64,000 nt of DNA, taken from an uncultured Lachnospiraceae bacterium. GTDB lineage: Bacteria; Bacillota; Clostridia; Lachnospirales; Lachnospiraceae. Below, in pieces: positions 24,021 to 32,877 of the stretch. Every line of letters starts with the position of its first letter. Position 1 is the stretch's first letter. Location of the stretch: assembly GCA_947570615.1 (NCBI GenBank), contig CANOVJ010000001.1, positions 79,758 to 143,757 of the forward strand, read 5' to 3'. The notes beneath the pieces were generated by a model that was not told where the DNA came from, searched no databases, and saw only the letters and a list, made by a program, of their open reading frames with translations. The translations under genes and the position numbers were made by a program.

Positions 24021-26280
24021 CATTTTACAATTAAAAGGAAGATTTGAACAAAGACCTAACAGCTCCAAACCGGGATCTCCGAAACTTCCGAAGGGAAAAA
24101 GTGTGTCTTCGTTCCATCTTATTGAATTATCTGAGCAATTGAAAAGAATTTTTCAATACTGGAAAACAAATACAGATATTAGTGGAGCTCTGGTTAGCGT
24201 ACACTATACACATATTGTTGCAAAGAGTAATAGATTGAAGATTTTGTTGTCTGAGAATAGTAAATCTCCTGCGGAATCTATTAGAGGAGTTAAGTTTATC
24301 TGGGAACCAGACGAGGATGGTAAAGAGATACAAAAACATGTATTTACCCATTATGTTTCGCTTAAAGCGATTGAAAAAGCAATCGAAGTTTTGAGTGAAA
24401 CAATATCTGTTATTGAAAAATATTTTAATGGTATTATTACTGGCGAGGAAACGGAAAAGATCGCAGGGACACCGGCGGATAGATTTAGTGAATTTTATAA
24501 ATCCAATTTTTTAAACGCTGTGGTGGATGGATTTTACGTTGAAAGCTTTGATATTGATCGAGCTACAGAAGAGATAACAGGGGAATCTATTATAACAATT
24601 TATCAGACCGGGATTGAAACGAAGAAATTGTTGTCAAAGTTTGGAATTCATATCGTTGATGAACGTATTATTGATGGCACTACATTAAGACTTAATCCAG
24701 ATGAAGCGAAACTGCTATATAATCGTGCTTCGTATCTGATTGCGATGAGTGTCACTGATTTTTCTCAGCTTACAAGAGACGAGGTGTTGGAGGATAAGGC
24801 GGAGATCAGTAATGAAGAAGGCCTGATACCCCATCCGACCAACGAACCTGTAATAGGAGTTATTGATACACAATTTAATGAAAAGGTGTATTTTCATGAG
24901 TGGGTGGAATATAGAAATTTACTTGATCCGAATATTCCATTGACTGCAAAAGATTATGAGCATGGGACAGAAGTAAGTTATATCATTGTAGATGGTCCGC
25001 AGGGTAATCCGGCACTTGATGATGGGTGTGGCAGATTCCGAGTACGTCATTTTGGTGTTGCAACACATAGAGGTTTCAGTTCATTTACCGTGTTAAAAAT
25101 GATACGAAACATTGTTGCCTTAAACAGGGATATTAAAGTATGGAATTTATCATTGGGTTCCAAACTCGAAATCAAGCCTAATTTTATTTCTCCAGAGGCA
25201 GCAGAACTTGACCGTATACAAAGTGAGTATGATGTTATTTTTGTTGTTGCAGGAACAAATATTCCGGATGGTGAAACAAAAAAGGATATGAAAATTGGAT
25301 CGCCAGCAGATTCACTGAATTCTCTAGTAGTTAATGCTGTAGACTTTAGAGGAAAATCAGCATCTTATACTAGAGTTGGTCCTGTATTATCTTTTTTTCA
25401 TAAGCCTGATATCAGTTATTATGGCGGAGACGGTTCCAACTATAAGGATAAAATGGTTGTATGTCGTGATGATATGGGGGCAGCATATGTAAGCGGAACA
25501 TCATTTGCAGCGCCGTGGATTTCAAGAAAACTGGCATATTTAATTCACATTATGGGACTGAGCAGAGAAGTTGCGAAAGCGTTATTGATTGATGCTGCCG
25601 CGGGATGGAATAGGAAAGATGATGTTTCACATAGTATCGGTTATGGTGTTGTTCCAAAGCATATTAATAATATTATGAAATCATCAAATGATGAGATACG
25701 TTTTATTTTGACTGGTGCATCAGAGGAATATGAGACATATACATATAACCTGCCAGTACCGATTGTAGATAATGCACATCCATTTTATGCAAGAGCAACG
25801 TTAGTATATTTCCCGCAGTGTGATCGTAATCAGGGGGTTGATTATACAAGTACCGAAATGGATATACATTTTGGCAGAGTTGTTGTCGAAAATAGACAAG
25901 CCAGAATAAAATCAATAGATAATAACCAGCAATCGGAAGATAAGTTGATTACCCTTTATGAAGAAGATGCAAGAAAAATGTATCGGAAATGGGATAATAT
26001 CAAGCATATTAGTGAAGAGATTAAAGAAAGAAGAATTCCAAGGAAAGCATATGATTCTGGTCTTTGGGGGCTTAAGATAAATACGAAAGAACGTTTGCAG
26101 AGAAGAAAAGAACCACTTCAATTTGGAGTAGTTGTAACATTGAAGGAAATGAATGGTGTAAATCGCATTGACGATTTTATCAAAATGTGTATGGCGCGTG
26201 GCTGGCTGGTTAATCAGTTGGATATTGAGAACCAGTTGGATGTATATGCGAAGGCAGAAGAAGATATAGTATTCGAGTAA
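24013..26280 (+). CDS. Subtilisin-like serine protease, IetS-like partner of the AAA+ ATPase
   Basis: This is a 755-residue S8 protease without signal peptide or membrane segment, so it acts in the cytoplasm. The first 270 residues are a non-protease region, probably for regulation or ATPase contact. The triad is Asp285 (GVIDTQF), His317 (YEHGTEV) and Ser497 (SGTSFAAP), with Asn416 in VVAGTN as oxyanion-hole candidate, so the protease should be active. A C-terminal region of about 230 residues follows the catalytic domain. The gene overlaps the AAA+ gene by eight bases. By analogy to IetAS, the ATPase may hold the protease in check or feed it substrates, with cell damage upon triggering; that is inference. 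Codons are AT-rich like its partner. Confidence 0.85.
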   Translation: MNNILQLKGRFEQRPNSSKPGSPKLPKGKSVSSFHLIELSEQLKRIFQYWKTNTDISGALVSVHYTHIVAKSNRLKILLSENSKSPAESIRGVKFIWEPDEDGKEIQKHVFTHYVSLKAIEKAIEVLSETISVIEKYFNGIITGEETEKIAGTPADRFSEFYKSNFLNAVVDGFYVESFDIDRATEEITGESIITIYQTGIETKKLLSKFGIHIVDERIIDGTTLRLNPDEAKLLYNRASYLIAMSVTDFSQLTRDEVLEDKAEISNEEGLIPHPTNEPVIGVIDTQFNEKVYFHEWVEYRNLLDPNIPLTAKDYEHGTEVSYIIVDGPQGNPALDDGCGRFRVRHFGVATHRGFSSFTVLKMIRNIVALNRDIKVWNLSLGSKLEIKPNFISPEAAELDRIQSEYDVIFVVAGTNIPDGETKKDMKIGSPADSLNSLVVNAVDFRGKSASYTRVGPVLSFFHKPDISYYGGDGSNYKDKMVVCRDDMGAAYVSGTSFAAPWISRKLAYLIHIMGLSREVAKALLIDAAAGWNRKDDVSHSIGYGVVPKHINNIMKSSNDEIRFILTGASEEYETYTYNLPVPIVDNAHPFYARATLVYFPQCDRNQGVDYTSTEMDIHFGRVVVENRQARIKSIDNNQQSEDKLITLYEEDARKMYRKWDNIKHISEEIKERRIPRKAYDSGLWGLKINTKERLQRRKEPLQFGVVVTLKEMNGVNRIDDFIKMCMARGWLVNQLDIENQLDVYAKAEEDIVFE

Positions 26281-26452
26281 TAATGTCGAAAAATGCATAT
26301 GGAAATAGAAGATAGTTATATGGTAGATCACCTTTTATTTAATGACAGATATCTGCCTGATGGCACCGAATAAATACAAAATATATTTGGATTATTTTGG
26401 GATTGAATTTGGCAAATCCATGGCTGGAAGCTTATTATGGGTAGGGAGATTC

Positions 26453-27517
26453 ATGATGACAGAAGCTTTTTCTGCTGTTCCGGAATTCATGTGGAACAAT
26501 ATTTTCACAGTGATAAACACATTAATCTGTGGGCTGATCGTTGCTTTTTTTACTTCAACCTTTCTCAAGAAGAAGGAGGAGCGTACCCGGATTGCCGGGG
26601 TGATCGTGGAGAAACGGATTAACAGTGAGCAGGACGTGTTGCATTTCTTAGAACATGAGCTATTTAAGGAAGAAATCAATATTGAAAACAGCAGCAAATA
26701 TGATGCGCTTTTTTCAGATGTGTTAAGAACCTATGGACTACCGGATCCGCATGAGGGTCATATTCAGTATGCGCGTATTTTTCTTTCCATAGATCAGTTT
26801 GAACCGTTTTTTCATGCGTTTGAAGAGAAGATTTTGACCCATAAGCTGTGGCTGGATACGAAGGTGAGGACGCATCTGGTGTTTATGCAGATGTATTTCA
26901 GTGTGTTTATCTCGATTCCACTTATGGTGAAGAGAATTCCCCTTCCTAAGGGCAAGGAACTGACGAACGAAGAGTTTGGACATGTCTACAATCAGGTGCT
27001 TCGTCTGCTGGGGATCAGCTGTGATGGTGAGATCAATAGATTTATGTCAGAGCTGGATGAGCTGATTGTGGATTCGGTATATAAGCTGGAGCTGAGACGT
27101 CCGCGAAAGAGTATGATGCGTGACGACATGTACAATGTAGATATGGCAAAATGCCAGAAACGGCTTATGAGAAAAACGATTCTGGGGATGAAGCAAGAAA
27201 ATATTTTTTATCTGGTTATGGATACGGTGTATCAGATTAAGGGCATAGATTTGTCCGGGATGACGGATGAGGAATATGGGAAGTTTGTCAGAGAGACTGA
27301 CCCAGAAGCATATCAGGAAATGCAGGAGAAGCTGCAGGCTTTTAAAGAAAATTTGGAGAAGATGGCGGGAGAAAAGGGGGTAAAAATTGTCAGTAAAAAG
27401 AATCTGGGGAAGTATTATGGACAGTATGGAATTCCACTCAGGGATATTCTGGAGGGGGGAGATATTCAGAAAGTGGATGACTTGGCAGAACGTGATCATA
27501 CAGATGGTATTTCATAA
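26453..27517 (+). CDS. Unrecognised membrane-anchored protein in the IetAS-like island
   Basis: I do not recognise this protein. The frame opens at 26342 (391 residues), but no ribosome site precedes that ATG, whereas AGGGAG lies before the ATGs at 26453 and 26456; the shorter form is 354 residues. It has one hydrophobic segment near its N-terminus (about 18-37, ending in ...FLKKKEE). By the positive-inside rule this leaves a large, helical, charged cytoplasmic domain of about 310 residues. There are no nuclease, protease or nucleotide-binding motifs that I can see. It begins about 170 bp after the subtilase stop on the same strand, with base composition between that of the island and of the host. 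It could be an effector, a sensor or an unrelated cargo gene. Confidence 0.65.
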   Translation: MMTEAFSAVPEFMWNNIFTVINTLICGLIVAFFTSTFLKKKEERTRIAGVIVEKRINSEQDVLHFLEHELFKEEINIENSSKYDALFSDVLRTYGLPDPHEGHIQYARIFLSIDQFEPFFHAFEEKILTHKLWLDTKVRTHLVFMQMYFSVFISIPLMVKRIPLPKGKELTNEEFGHVYNQVLRLLGISCDGEINRFMSELDELIVDSVYKLELRRPRKSMMRDDMYNVDMAKCQKRLMRKTILGMKQENIFYLVMDTVYQIKGIDLSGMTDEEYGKFVRETDPEAYQEMQEKLQAFKENLEKMAGEKGVKIVSKKNLGKYYGQYGIPLRDILEGGDIQKVDDLAERDHTDGIS

Positions 27518-27586
27518 GAACTTGTTTCTGGGACAGGCGAAACTCTGTGTCCAGCCCGGAGATTACCCTTTTGAGTACGTATGACG

Positions 27587-27713
27587 CATGTTTCAAAACT
27601 ATACAATCCGGATATTGCAAGAGTATTTTATTGTGCCGAATATATTGAAGGGCAAGGGGATAATAGAGCGTAAAGGTGGTAAACGATACGGCTATTGGGA
27701 AATTTGTGAATAG
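27587..27713 (+). pseudogene. Remnant of an ATP-binding transcriptional regulator/RecG-like (COG2865-type) gene
   Basis: One frame (27587-27673) reads HVSKLYNPDIARVFYCAEYI, like the 'NPxIAxVFyxAGYIExWGRG' block of AlbA/HATPase_c_4 proteins. A second frame (27663-27713) reads IERKGGKRYGYWEICE then stop, like their C-terminal winged-helix end. The two pieces are out of frame and the middle is deleted. Similar remnants occur at 62476-62786. Confidence 0.6.
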
Positions 27714-27725
27714 CTTTTTATTCCC

Positions 27726-27824
27726 ATCATACCATTCCCGGACGGCAACGGTCGTATGGGGCGGATGTGGCACAGCCTCCTGCCCGGCAAGTGGAACGAC
27801 CAGGCGACTTCTCTTCGCGCCCGG
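27726..27824 (+). pseudogene. Remnant of a Fic-domain gene (right remnant)
   Basis: The frame reads IIPFPDGNGRMGRMWHSLL then PGKWND, the catalytic Fic motif [I/V]HPFxDGNGRxxR with the motif His changed to Ile, followed by an early stop at 27822-27824. Only about 30 codons remain. The DNA differs from the left remnant over the shared motif, so the two pieces came from different fic genes. It marks the right edge of the AT-rich island. Confidence 0.7.
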
Positions 27825-27903
27825 TGATGAAACGTTATCGGTTACTGAGCTTATTTAATTGTATGATCTCCTCCTCCGGGCATAAATTCCCTCCCCCCCA
27901 CAT

Positions 27904-27929
27904 ATATTTACGGTAAGCAGACGTAAAAT
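27904..27929 (+). promoter_or_regulatory. Possible sigma-E-type sporulation promoter of sipL
   Basis: ATATT (27904-27908) and CGTAAAAT (27922-27929), spaced 13 bp, resemble the sigma-E consensus (xATATT / CATACAAT) with two mismatches in the -10. The downstream gene belongs to the mother-cell programme, which is why I looked for it. Confidence 0.3.
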
Positions 27930-27953
27930 ATAGACCCCAGGGAGGTATTTTTG

Positions 27954-29525
27954 GTGGAGCTGATCAAACGAAACATACATATGGACAGTATCAGGTGCAA
28001 AGCGCAGACACAGATGACCCTTGAGGACGACGTGATCATATCCGATTCCAGGCCGGACGCCGCGAGGCTGATTATGGATAGAGGAAATGTAGTGGTAGAA
28101 GAGGTAAAGGTGACGGACGATCATGTCAGCGTAAAGGGGCGGCTGGCCTTTCATGTGCTCTATCTCACGGAAAGGGTCACGGCGGACGCAGGAAGAGGCG
28201 ACGTGGCCTTTATGGAGGGGGACATTCCCTTTGAGGAAATGATCTTTATGGAGGGGATCCGGGGCGGAGACAGTGTGAACGTTAACTGGGAGCTGGAGGA
28301 TCTGACCATCGGCCTGATCAATTCCAGAAAGCTGAGCGTACAGTCGGTTCTGACGCTCTCTCTCACCTGTGAGGAGATCTGCGACGAGGAGACGGCCGTG
28401 GATTTATACAGCGAGGAGCCGGTGGAGTTCCGCAAAAGGACGCTGGATATCGCCTCCATGGCTATCCGGAAAAAGGATATTTTCCGGGTAAAGGAGGAAG
28501 TGGAGATTCCGGGGAGCTTTCCCAATATTCTGAACATGATCTGGTCGGAGATCCAGCCCGAGGCGGTGGAATTTAAGGTGCTGGAGGATAAGATCGGCGT
28601 ACAGGGAGAGCTGCGGGCCTTTTTCCTCTACAGAGGGGAAGGGGAGGAAGAGGAGATCTGCCATTATGAGACCACGCTGCCCTTTGCCGGGAGTCTGGAC
28701 TGTCCCGGTGCGCAGGAGGGGATGATTCCTGAGATCCGTTTCTGCAGCGAGGAGCGGGAGGTGGAGGTGCGGCCTGACTTTGACGGCGAGGAGCGGGTGA
28801 TCACCTTTGAGCAGTGTCTGGATCTGGATATCTGCATCTACGAGGAGGAGCGGATCGATATCCTCTCGGATGTGTACGGGGTTGTAAAGGAGGTTACAGC
28901 CGTAGAGAAAAATGCGGATTTCAGAAGGCTTCTTGCAAGGAGCAGCGGAAAAACCAAGCTGTCAGGCCATTTTAAGTGTGAGGACGAGAAGGCGATGCTG
29001 CACAAGATCCTGCATACGGCCAGTGCGCTCCAGCTCACGGGAGAGAATATCACGGCGGGGGGGATCGAGCTCACCGGTGTGGTGAACATGCAGATTTTTT
29101 ATGAGAGCAGCAGCGAGAACGACAGGTACGGCGTGATCAGGGGCGTGATTCCCTTCCAGTATGTGCTGGAGGCTGAGGGGATCAACGAGAGCTGTATCTA
29201 TCCCGTGCAGGCCTTTGTGGATCAGGTGACGGTGGCCATCATTGACACCGGAGAGGTGGACGTGAAATGTGTGCTCTATTTCCGGTCCAATGTCTATCAG
29301 AAATGGCAGGAGCGGATCGTGGAGCAGGTTATTGTGACGGAGCCGGATATGGAAAAGATGGAGTCCCTGCCGGGAATCGCCGTGTACATGGTCAGGGAGG
29401 GCGACAGCCTCTGGGATATCGGCAAGCGCTACTATGTGCCGGTTTCGGTGATCCGCCAGACCAACGAGCTTTCTTCCGACGAGGTGAAGGCGGGCGACCG
29501 GATTCTGATCGTAAAAAATATGTAG
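27954..29525 (+). CDS. sipL: SipL-like spore morphogenesis protein (SPOCS/DUF3794 and LysM)
   Basis: SipL binds the coat ATPase SpoIVA and anchors the spore coat around the forespore in Clostridia. This protein (about 523 residues) has three repeated DUF3794/SPOCS domains (about 25-150, 180-290, 325-455), the first with the FHVLYLTE strand. It ends in a LysM domain (about 474-520) beginning VREGDSLWDIGKRY. GGAGG at 27941-27945 is eight bases from the GTG at 27954 and five from the TTG at 27951; either may be used. It stands alone, with a terminator after it. Its presence shows that the organism can probably sporulate. Confidence 0.92.
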   Translation: MELIKRNIHMDSIRCKAQTQMTLEDDVIISDSRPDAARLIMDRGNVVVEEVKVTDDHVSVKGRLAFHVLYLTERVTADAGRGDVAFMEGDIPFEEMIFMEGIRGGDSVNVNWELEDLTIGLINSRKLSVQSVLTLSLTCEEICDEETAVDLYSEEPVEFRKRTLDIASMAIRKKDIFRVKEEVEIPGSFPNILNMIWSEIQPEAVEFKVLEDKIGVQGELRAFFLYRGEGEEEEICHYETTLPFAGSLDCPGAQEGMIPEIRFCSEEREVEVRPDFDGEERVITFEQCLDLDICIYEEERIDILSDVYGVVKEVTAVEKNADFRRLLARSSGKTKLSGHFKCEDEKAMLHKILHTASALQLTGENITAGGIELTGVVNMQIFYESSSENDRYGVIRGVIPFQYVLEAEGINESCIYPVQAFVDQVTVAIIDTGEVDVKCVLYFRSNVYQKWQERIVEQVIVTEPDMEKMESLPGIAVYMVREGDSLWDIGKRYYVPVSVIRQTNELSSDEVKAGDRILIVKNM

Positions 29526-29535
29526 AAGGCGCGCA

Positions 29536-29580
29536 GGAAGGGCTGTGGAGTGAAAAGATCCGCGGCCTTTCCTTTTTATT
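29536..29580 (+). terminator. Terminator of sipL
   Basis: A 13-bp stem with G-T wobbles (29536-29548 with 29560-29572) is followed by CTTTTTATT. It starts ten bases after the sipL stop. Confidence 0.75.
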
Positions 29581-29658
29581 ATAAGGATGTCATGGGAGCA
29601 TTTTTTGCAAGAAACGACATAAAAAACGAACAAAAACAAACATTATCTTTAAAATGAA

Positions 29659-29687
29659 TTGACAGATCCGATTTACACGGGTAAAAT
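29659..29687 (+). promoter_or_regulatory. Consensus sigma-A promoter of the opp operon
   Basis: TTGACA (29659-29664) and TAAAAT (29682-29687) are separated by exactly 17 bp, about 107 bp before oppB. Confidence 0.8.
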
Positions 29688-29704
29688 GTTAAAGCTATAA
29701 AGTG

Positions 29705-29740
29705 AACGATAGCGTTTGCTGAAAACTCTATCGTTTTTTT
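29705..29740 (+). terminator. Leader terminator (attenuator candidate) before oppB
   Basis: AACGATAG (29705-29712) pairs with CTATCGTT (29728-29735), followed by a run of seven T. It lies 18-53 bases after the -10 box, hence inside the transcribed leader, so it would stop most transcripts unless bypassed. Confidence 0.7.
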
Positions 29741-29794
29741 ACATTATTTATTGTATACAAGTATATCTGGAGACAAAATCAAGGAGTAGCTGGT

Positions 29795-30712
29795 ATGTTG
29801 AAGTATATTGCGAAGCGGATCGGCCTGGCAGTGGTCACGATATGGGCGGTCGCTACCATCACATTTTTTCTGATGAACATGGTGCCGGGCGGGCCGTTCC
29901 TCTCCGAGAAGGCCATCAGTCCCCAGGCCACGGCGGCGCTGGAGGCCAAGTACGGGCTGGACAAGCCTCTGCTCCAGCAGTATTTTACATATCTCACGGA
30001 CGCCCTGCACGGTGATTTCGGGGACAGCTTAAAGCAGAGAGGGCGTACCGTTACTTCCATAATCCTGATGAAATTTCCGGTTTCCGCCAGAGTGGGCGGC
30101 GTTTCTGTGCTGACCGCGCTTCTGATCGGGATCCCTCTGGGATGTATCGCGGCCCTCAAAAGGGGTAAGTTCCTGGACAGCCTGATCAGTGTGGTGGCGA
30201 CCTGCGGGATCGCGGTTCCCGGCTTCGTGATCTGTACGGTGCTTCTGTATTTTCTGGGAGTGAATTTGAAGCTCCTTCCCACCATGGGGCTGAATTCTCC
30301 GAAGCACTATGTGATGCCGGTGATGGCGCTGTCCTTTTATCCCACCGCCTATATCATGAGGCTGATGCGCTCCTCCATGCTGGACGTTCTGGGGCAGGAT
30401 TATATGCGCACGGCCAAAGCCAAGGGTGTTTCGGGTTTTATGAGTCTGTTCAAACACGCTCTGCGCAACGCAGTTCTTCCGGTCATCACCTACGTGGGGC
30501 CCATGCTGGCTTATACTGTGACGGGCAGCTTTGTGGTGGAGAAGATTTTTACCATACCGGGGCTGGGAGGCGAATTTATCACCGCCATCAGCGGACGGGA
30601 TTATACCCTGATCATGGGGACCACCATTTTCCTTGCCACTCTGATTGTGCTGATGAATGTGGCAGTGGATATTGTTTATAAGATTGTAGACCCCAGAATC
30701 CAGTTAAAGTAA
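29795..30712 (+). CDS. oppB: Oligopeptide ABC transporter permease
   Basis: This 305-residue inner-membrane permease of the OppB/DppB type has about six membrane segments. The first is at residues 9-30 and is followed by the typical extracellular loop with GPFLSEKAISP and LxxQYxxYL-like (LLQQYFTYLTD) features. The EAA loop that contacts the ATPases is DYMRTAKAKGVSGF, around residue 210. CAAGGAGTAGC precedes the start. It is the first gene of a five-gene peptide importer (oppBCDF, then oppA), behind a consensus promoter and leader terminator. Confidence 0.95.
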   Translation: MLKYIAKRIGLAVVTIWAVATITFFLMNMVPGGPFLSEKAISPQATAALEAKYGLDKPLLQQYFTYLTDALHGDFGDSLKQRGRTVTSIILMKFPVSARVGGVSVLTALLIGIPLGCIAALKRGKFLDSLISVVATCGIAVPGFVICTVLLYFLGVNLKLLPTMGLNSPKHYVMPVMALSFYPTAYIMRLMRSSMLDVLGQDYMRTAKAKGVSGFMSLFKHALRNAVLPVITYVGPMLAYTVTGSFVVEKIFTIPGLGGEFITAISGRDYTLIMGTTIFLATLIVLMNVAVDIVYKIVDPRIQLK

Positions 30713-30729
30713 GGAGCGTAGTTATACAT

Positions 30730-31776
30730 ATGAAGCCTGATACGTTCAGTTTCCAGTTAAAACTAAATCCGGAGGATTTCCTGCCCGCCACCGAGGAGGA
30801 GAAGCAGAGCCAGGTGGTCATGCGGGAGAGCGTGAGCTTCTGGAAGGACGGTATGCGCCGTCTTGTGAAAAACAAGGTGGCCATGGCGAGCATCGCGGTG
30901 ATCATACTGGTAATGATATTTTCCTTTATTGTTCCCGCCTTTTATCCATACAGCTACAAACAGCAGATCAAGGGCTCCAACAACCTGGCGCCCATGGAAT
31001 ATTCGCAGCAGGAGCAGGAAAGGATCGATGCCGGGGAAAAGGTCTTTCCTCATATCTTCGGCACGGACAAGATGGGGCGCGACTATGCCATCCGCGTGAT
31101 GATGGGGAGCCGTATTTCCCTTCTGGTAGGCCTGATCGCCACCGGGATCATTCTGGTGATCGGCTCCGCGTACGGGTCCATCGCGGCGTTTTTCGGCGGA
31201 TGGGTGGATCTGATCATGATGCGTATCGTGGATATCATCTACACCATTCCCGATATCCTTCTCATCGTGCTTTTATCCTTTGCCCTGAAAGCACCTCTGG
31301 GGAGTCTTAAGGATGTGCCCGGCTTTGGCTGGGTGGGCGTCGTGGGAGAAAACCTGATCAGTATTTTCGTAGTGTTTGCCCTTCTGTACTGGGTGGGCAT
31401 GGCCAGAATGGTCAGAAGTCAGATCCTGATGCTCAAGGAGAGCGAATATGTGACGGCGGCCAGGGCTCTTGGGGTGGGCAACGGCAAGATCATCAGAAAG
31501 CATCTGCTCACCAACTGCATCGGTACGCTGATCGTTACGACCACGCTGCAGATTCCTTCCTCCATCTTCACGGAGAGCTTTTTAAGCTTCCTGGGAATGG
31601 GTGTGGCGGTTCCGCTTCCCTCCCTGGGGAGCCTTGCCAGCGACGCGATCAACGGTATGAATACCTATCCATATCTTTTGTTTATCCCGGCCCTTCTGAT
31701 CAGCCTGATTATTCTGAGCTTTAACCTGCTGGGGGACGGGCTGCGGGATGCGTTTGATCCGAAGCTGAAGAATTAG
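30730..31776 (+). CDS. oppC: Oligopeptide ABC transporter permease
   Basis: This 348-residue permease is the OppC/DppC partner of OppB. It has a cytoplasmic N-terminus of about 50 residues, a first membrane segment (about 57-78), an extracellular loop containing FGTDKMGRDY (the family signature HxxGTDxxGRD), and five further segments. The EAA loop is YVTAARALGVGNGKI near residue 245. Only 17 bp separate it from oppB, and AAGGAGCG lies a little far from the ATG. The assembled transporter imports peptides captured by OppA. Confidence 0.94.
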   Translation: MKPDTFSFQLKLNPEDFLPATEEEKQSQVVMRESVSFWKDGMRRLVKNKVAMASIAVIILVMIFSFIVPAFYPYSYKQQIKGSNNLAPMEYSQQEQERIDAGEKVFPHIFGTDKMGRDYAIRVMMGSRISLLVGLIATGIILVIGSAYGSIAAFFGGWVDLIMMRIVDIIYTIPDILLIVLLSFALKAPLGSLKDVPGFGWVGVVGENLISIFVVFALLYWVGMARMVRSQILMLKESEYVTAARALGVGNGKIIRKHLLTNCIGTLIVTTTLQIPSSIFTESFLSFLGMGVAVPLPSLGSLASDAINGMNTYPYLLFIPALLISLIILSFNLLGDGLRDAFDPKLKN

Positions 31777-31863
31777 GAAAGAGACTGACAAAACGCAGAT
31801 TTTTCAACCGGCTGCCTGGCGGCGGCACAGGGCCTGCCGGTTACGGAAAGGCACAGGTATTGT

Positions 31864-32877
31864 ATGTCGGAATATCTTGTTGATATAAAAAACGAACGGT
31901 TGTCCTTCTTTACCCCGGCAGGGGAGGTGAAGGCGTTAAACGACGTTTCCATCCGTTTAAAGGAGGGAGAGGTGCTGGGAATCGTGGGAGAGAGCGGCTC
32001 GGGCAAGTCTGTGACGGCTTACAGCCTGATGGGGCTCACCGCCCATCCCGGAAAGCTCATCGGCGGCGCCCTGGAATTCAACGGGCATCAGATCGAAAAA
32101 ATGACGGAGCGGGAAATGAGGGCCATCAGGGGGAACGAGATCTCCATTATCTTCCAGGATCCCATGACCAGCTTAAATCCCGTTTATACCATAGGGAACC
32201 AGCTCTCGGAGGCGATCCGCCTCCACACGGACAAAAACCGTTCTCAGGCTAAGGAGAGGGCAAAGGAGCTGCTGGAGCTGGTGGGGATCAACGAGCCTGT
32301 CAGGCGTCTTCGGCAGTATCCTCATGAGCTCTCAGGCGGAATGCGCCAGAGGGTGATGATCGCCATGGCGCTGGCCTGTGAGCCCAGGCTTCTGATCGCG
32401 GACGAGCCCACCACGGCCCTGGACGTGACCATCCAGGCCCAGATCCTCGAGCTGATGATGGAGCTTAAGGACAGGCTGGGGATGGCGATCATCATGATCA
32501 CCCACGATCTGGGGGTGGTGGCCAGCATGTGCGAGCGCATCGCGGTGATGTACGCGGGAAAGATCGTGGAGTACGGCACGGCGGACGACATTTTTTATAA
32601 TCCGAAGCATCAGTATACCAGAGGCCTTCTCCGCTCCATTCCAAGGATTGATACCAGAGAGCATGAGAGGCTGATTCCCATCGAGGGGACGCCTGTGGAT
32701 CTCTTAAACCCGCCGGCGGGCTGTCCCTTTGCGCCCAGATGCGAGGCGTGTATGAAGATCTGTCTGCGGGAAATGCCCCCGGTGACGGAGTTTGGAGAGA
32801 TTCACCATACCCAGTGCTGGCTGAACCAGAAGGAAGAGATGGAGAGGGATAAGGCCGGAGAAAGGAGCCGCGGATGA
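31864..32877 (+). CDS. oppD: Oligopeptide ABC transporter ATP-binding protein
   Basis: This is a 337-residue ABC ATPase. Walker A is GESGSGKS (about 41-48), the Q-loop is [11 protein letters not shown], the signature is LSGGMRQRV, Walker B is [12 protein letters not shown] and the H-loop is ITHDLGVV. The C-terminal oligopeptide/dipeptide transporter extension (about 235-320) includes CPFAPRC and neighbouring cysteines expected to bind an Fe-S cluster in many OppD proteins. It follows oppC after 87 bp and overlaps oppF by four bases. It hydrolyses ATP jointly with OppF to drive peptide import. Confidence 0.95.
   Translation: MSEYLVDIKNERLSFFTPAGEVKALNDVSIRLKEGEVLGIVGESGSGKSVTAYSLMGLTAHPGKLIGGALEFNGHQIEKMTEREMRAIRGNEISIIFQDPMTSLNPVYTIGNQLSEAIRLHTDKNRSQAKERAKELLELVGINEPVRRLRQYPHELSGGMRQRVMIAMALACEPRLLIADEPTTALDVTIQAQILELMMELKDRLGMAIIMITHDLGVVASMCERIAVMYAGKIVEYGTADDIFYNPKHQYTRGLLRSIPRIDTREHERLIPIEGTPVDLLNPPAGCPFAPRCEACMKICLREMPPVTEFGEIHHTQCWLNQKEEMERDKAGERSRG

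Noticed and set aside
27840-27900. att-type direct repeats at the ends of the AT-rich island
   Set aside because: I compared the sequence around both fic remnants and saw no repeat beyond the loosely similar Fic motif codons, so no attachment site is claimed.
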